A program made the position numbers and the translations under genes. From positions 1,531,046 through 1,595,045 of the forward strand of contig CANTUZ010000024.1 in NCBI GenBank assembly GCA_947846985.1: DNA of 64,000 nucleotides, read 5' to 3'. The DNA is from Fratercula arctica. Lineage: Eukaryota; Chordata; Aves; Charadriiformes; Alcidae. Within the stretch, counting starts at the first letter, position 1; the number at the start of each line of letters is the position of its first letter. Below, piece after piece: positions 59,796-64,000 of this stretch. Under the pieces are notes generated by a model. That model ran no database searches and was not told where the DNA came from. It saw only the letters and a list, made by a program, of their open reading frames with translations.

Positions 59796-62700
59796 TCAGT
59801 GCTCGCCCGCTGCCCCATCGGCCTGCGCCGGCGGCTGGGTGAGGCTCCGGCGGCTCCTCCCCGTCGCCTCGGCCTCGGGGGCGGCCACGCAGCTGAGGGG
59901 CCGCAGCAGCCGCGGCCTCAGGGGGCTCCTCTGGAAGGGCAGGGCCTTGGGGGCGGCGGGCGCCGGCTCCCCCCCGCTATAGGTCTGGATCCTCCTCACC
60001 GGCACCGGGGCCGGCTGTTGCTGGGCGGCCACGGCCACCGCCTCATCGAAGGAGATGCTGCCGCCCTCCCGCCATCCCGCTCTCCTGCCCGCTCTGGGAG
60101 GCCCCTCGGGAGCTGGGGGGCTTGGGACCCGCTGGGGGGTCACGGTGGCGTCCCCTGCTATGGCCGGGGGCGTCCACGGCTGCAGGGCTGGGGGGATCTT
60201 GGCGAACTGGGGCTTGGGGGGCACAACGGGGACGGAGCGGGCCTGCTGCACCCGGATGGTGCGGGCGGCCAGGCGCGCCGGGGCGCTGCCGTCATGGCGC
60301 AGGACGGCCACGGCCTCGGGGAGCCCCGGAGCCCCGGGGGGCTGAGCTTGGGTCGGCGGCGGGGCTTCGGGGGGGACAACGCACAGCTCCGGGTCCGAGG
60401 TGGAAAGCGAGGGAGAAGCGGGGCTGCTCCTGGGGGTGGCAGTGGCCACCTCCGCGCTGGCTATGGCGGGCGGGAGAGCCTCAGGGACAACCTCGGGGAC
60501 AACCTTGGGGTCAGACCCGGGGACCAGGGGCTCCGCTGGCTCCTGGGGGGGCTCCTCCGGTGAGGAGGCTGGAGGGGACGCCGGTGAAGGCGGGGGTTCG
60601 CCCTCCCCAGACTCCTCTAGGGTGGGGGGAGCAGAGCCAGCTCCATCCTCTTCGACTTCACCATCCGATGTGTCCGGAGCCGGCCCCGCTCCCCCACGGC
60701 CCCTGGCTCCTCCGACCTTGTCCCCCTGCCTGGCTTCGGTGCTGGACTCAGTTCTGGGGTCGGTGCTGCCATCTGCCACCCCCTCCCCGCCACCCCCCTG
60801 CCCTGGGGGTGTCCCCCCCTCTGCTGGCACCCCGGGGTGCTCCCCCTCACCCAGAGCATCCTCCTCCGCGGGGCAAAGCCCCGGCGTTGGAGACCTGTCC
60901 TGCGGCACGGCGGTGCCGTCGGCGCCAGATCGGGCCGGTGCCAGGGTCTCCAAGGCCGTCCCCTCGTCCGGTGGCTGGTGGGGGGGCTCCAGCGATGCCA
61001 CCAGCGGGCTGAGGTCATCGTGGGCGCTGAGGAACATGTCGTCTGAGTCGGTGTCCCCGGCGCGGTCCTCGGCGTCGGAGCCGCTGGGAGCCATGAAGAA
61101 CATCTCCTCGTCCATGCACTCCTCGATGGAGAGGTAGCTGGCGGGATGCTCCGTGGGGGGCTCCCCCGGCTGGGGATGGGGACAGGGACAGGCAGGAGGG
61201 TGACGGTCACATCGGGGACCCCCCCCAGACCCACAGAGCGCAGCCCTGAGACCCGGCACTGGGGCTGGAGGGGTTGATGCCACCCTGTCCCCTCCATGCC
61301 ATCCCTGCCTCCTCCATCCCCATCCCTGTCCCCTTCATCCCTATTCCTGTCCCCATCCTTGTCCCCTCCATCCCATCTCTGTCCCCTCCATCCCACCCCT
61401 GTCCCCTCATCCCCATCCCTGTCCTCTCCATGCCATCTCTGTCCCCTCCATCCCCACTTGTGTCCCCTCCATGCCATCCTTGTCCCCTCCATCCCCATCC
61501 CTGTCCCCTCCATGCCATCCCTGTCCCCTCCATCCCCATCCCTGTCCCCTCTGTCCCCATCCCTGTCCCCTCCATCCCTACACCATCTTCTCCATCCACA
61601 TCCTATCGCATCTCTGTCCCCTCATCCCCATCCCCGTCCCCTCCACGCCATCCCTGTCCCCTCCATCCCCACCTATTCCCTTCCATCCCATCCCCGTCCC
61701 CTCCATTCCCACCATGTCCCCTCCATCTCCATCCCTGTCCCCATCCTTGTCCCCTCCATCCCACCTCTGTCCCCTCTGTCCCCATCCCTGTCCCCTCCAT
61801 CTCCATCCCTGTCCCCATCCTTGTCCCCTCCATCCCACCTCTGTCCCCTCTGTCCCCATCCCTGTCCCCTCCATCTCCATCCCTGTCCCCATCCTTGTCC
61901 CCTCCATCCCACCTCTGTCCCCTCTGTCCCCATCCCTGTCCCCTCCATCTCCATCCCTGTCCCCATCCTTGTCCCCTCCATCCCATCCCTATCCCCTCTG
62001 TCCCCATCCCTGTCCCCTCCATCCCATCCCTATCCCCTCTGTCCCCATCCCTGTCCCCTCCATCCCATCCCTGTCCCCATCCCTGTCCCCTCCATCCCAT
62101 CTCTGCCCCCTCTGTCCCCATCCCTGTCCCCTCCATCCCATCCCTGTCCCCATCCCTGTCCCCTCCATGCCATCCCTGTCCACTCCATCCTCACTTGTGT
62201 CCTCTCCATGCCATCCCTATCCCCTCCGTCCCCATCCCTCTCCCCTCCATCCCATCCCCGTCCCCTCCATTCCCACCATGTCCCCTCCATCCCCACTCAT
62301 GTCCCCTCCATCCCAGCCCTGTCCCCATCCTTGTCCCCTCCATCCCATCCCTGTCCCCTCTGTCCCCATCCCTGTTCCTTCCATCCCCATCATTGTCCCC
62401 TCCATCCCATCCCTGTCCCCTCCATCCCATCTCTGCCCCCTTTGTCCCCATCCCTGTCCCTCCATCCCCATCATTGTCCCCTGCATCCCATCCCTGTCCT
62501 TTCTATCCCGTCCCTGTCGCCTCCGTCCCCACCCTGTCCCCTCTGTCCCCACCCTGACCAGGGACAGCGGAGGTGACCCTCTGCCCGCCTCCAGCGCTCC
62601 CACCCCCGTCCAAAGCCCGGGGACGGCCGTGCCAGCTTACGTTCATGAACCCGCTCTCCATCCCCTCCTCCATGGCCAGGGACCCCTCGCCGTCCCCCGG

Positions 62701-63353
62701 CAGGCTGTCCTGCAGCGGGGACCACGCCGCCGGCTCCCCGTCCCCGCCGCCCTCCAGCCACGTCTCCTGGCTGTCCAGGAAGGCGAAGGAATCCCGCAGC
62801 TCCAGGGACAGCCGGGTCTGCTCCGCGTCTGCCTTCCCCTCCCCTGCCGGGGGGGACTCGCCCTGTTGTGTCCCCTGGCACCCCGGGGGTCCCGGCGGCC
62901 GCCCCTCCCCGGCGCGGGGCTGAGGGTCCCCGTGGGAGCGTGGGGCGGGTGGCAGGGGGCTGGCGGGGGGGTCCCTGCCCTGGTCCAGCGCCGGGCAGGG
63001 CAGCCCCCGCGTCAGGCGAGAGAGGTTGGAGGTGATGTGGAAGGGGACGGTGACGGAGAAGGGGCCGGAGATGTGGACCCCCGCACACTTCTCGGCGCGG
63101 CTGCGGGCGGCCTTGGGTGAGCGGCCGGGGGCCACCAGCGAGGCCCGGCCGGCTTTGGGGGTGGTGGGCTCCGACTTGGTGCTGGTTTCGCCCTCCGACT
63201 CAGGGCTCCGCGCCTCCTCCGACCCCTTCGGCTTCTCCTCCAGGCTCTCGTCCAGCTCGGGGCAGCTCCCCGGCGGCGAGGGGCAGGTGTCGAAGCTCTC
63301 CCGGCGCTGCGGCGGCTGCTTCACCGACCGCTTCTTGCTCAGCCGGGGGTCGT
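59796..63353 (-). CDS. ARHGAP30: Rho GTPase-activating protein 30, C-terminal part
   Basis: Two coding exons are visible: 62641-63353 (after a GGTGCAG acceptor; starts DDPRLSKKRSVKQPPQRRES) and the terminal exon 59796-61169 (starts PGEPPTEHPASYLSIEEC). They give about 695 residues of the Pro/Ser/Glu-rich tail. Landmarks are FSVTVPFHITSNLSRLTRG, LELRDSFAFLDSQETW and EECMDEEMFFM. The N-terminal RhoGAP domain that inactivates Rac1/RhoA lies beyond the right edge. I call ARHGAP30 rather than the related ARHGAP31-33 group because of position next to USF1 in the same orientation, as in human. The intron between the two exons is a C-rich minisatellite. Confidence 0.88.
61285..62560. repeat. CCCTGTCCCCTCCATCCCAT minisatellite (ARHGAP30 intron)
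   Basis: Pyrimidine-rich units of CATCCCTGTCCCCTCCATC type with larger blocks (CCATCTCCATCCCTGTCCCC repeated near 61725, 61798, 61871, 61944, period about 73 bp). Confidence 0.9.
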
Positions 63354-63479
63354 CTGCACCCAGCGGGGGGAGAGTCAGGGCCCGGAGGTGTCCCCTGTCC
63401 CCTCCCCGCACATGGGGACCCGGCTGGGTGGCACCACGGGGGCTGCCAAGCTGGGGGACGGGGGCGATGCCCGGCAGCT

Positions 63480-64000
63480 TGTCCATCCCCATCCCTGTCC
63501 CCTCCATCCCTACGCCATCTTCTCCATCCCCATCCCATCCCTATCCCCTCCATCCTGCCCCTGTCCCCTCCATCCCATCCCTGCTCTCCCCATCCCATCC
63601 TGTTCCATCCCATCCCATCCCATCCCATCCCTGTCCCCTCCATCCCATCTTTGTCCCCTCCATCCCATCCCTGCTCTCTCCATCCCCATCCTTGTCCTCT
63701 CCATCCCATCCCCGTCCCCTCTGTCCCCACCTATGTCCCTTCCATCTCATTCCCGTCCCCTCCATCCCCATCCCTGTCCCCTCCATGCCATCCCTGTGCC
63801 CTCCATCCCATCCCTGCTCTCCCCATCCCATCCCATCCCATCCCCATCCCCATCCCATCCCTTCCCCATCCCATCCCCATCCCATCCCATCCCCATCCCA
63901 TCCCCATCCCTTCCCCATCCCATCCCCATCACATCCCCATCCCCATCCCTTCTCCATCCCCATCCCCAACCCATCCCATCCCCATCCCCATCCCCATCCC
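63480..64000. repeat. CCATCCC minisatellite at right edge (ARHGAP30 intron)
   Basis: The same family as in the previous intron, degrading to simple CCCATCCCATCCCC toward the end of the window. Confidence 0.9.

Overview
This window is vertebrate nuclear DNA. It is very GC-rich, has compact multi-exon genes with canonical GT/AG introns, and is packed with GC-rich minisatellites and long poly-G/poly-C runs. Together with the gene content this suggests an avian microchromosome-type region (inferred; a non-avian sauropsid cannot be excluded). No prokaryotic, plastid or mobile-element genes were seen.

Six protein-coding genes of the human 1q23-type gene block were recognised. In order they are: ATP1A2 (minus strand, 23 exons, CDS 3584-30944), KCNJ9 (minus, 3' part only because a 499-N gap covers its 5' part, 35234-37746), KCNJ10 (plus, single coding exon, 41704-42846), F11R/JAM-A (minus, 10 exons, 46202-51661), USF1 (minus, 10 coding exons, 53382-58228) and the last two coding exons of ARHGAP30 (minus, 59796-63353, running off the right edge). 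I rebuilt exon boundaries by hand from splice sites. The summed lengths give 1020 aa for ATP1A2 (after discounting one surplus base in exon 4), 380 aa for KCNJ10, 302 aa for F11R and 310 aa for USF1. These are equal or close to the mammalian proteins.

Layout: 1-3340 is intergenic (a 210-bp repeat, a G-rich repeat and a possible muscle-type promoter at the left edge). 3345-31200 is ATP1A2, whose introns are almost entirely minisatellite. 31200-35150 is intergenic with candidate regulatory modules but no recognisable IGSF8. 35150-38245 is KCNJ9 plus the assembly gap. 38246-45010 is the KCNJ10 upstream region, gene and 3' UTR. 45180-52000 is F11R with its CCAAT-rich promoter. 52700-59230 is USF1. 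59720-64000 is ARHGAP30.

Functionally, ATP1A2 (Na+/K+ pump alpha-2), KCNJ10 (Kir4.1) and KCNJ9 (GIRK3) are ion-handling genes of glia, neurons and muscle. F11R, USF1 and ARHGAP30 are a separate block that in human lies about 1 Mb away from the KCNJ genes. The main oddities are: exon-edge fragments amplified as intronic tandem repeats in ATP1A2 (exon 21) and F11R (exon 5), plus a copied exon 12 end in ATP1A2 intron 9; an array of about 25 CACGTG E-boxes in an ATP1A2 intron; and related minisatellites in the convergent 3' UTRs of KCNJ10 and F11R.
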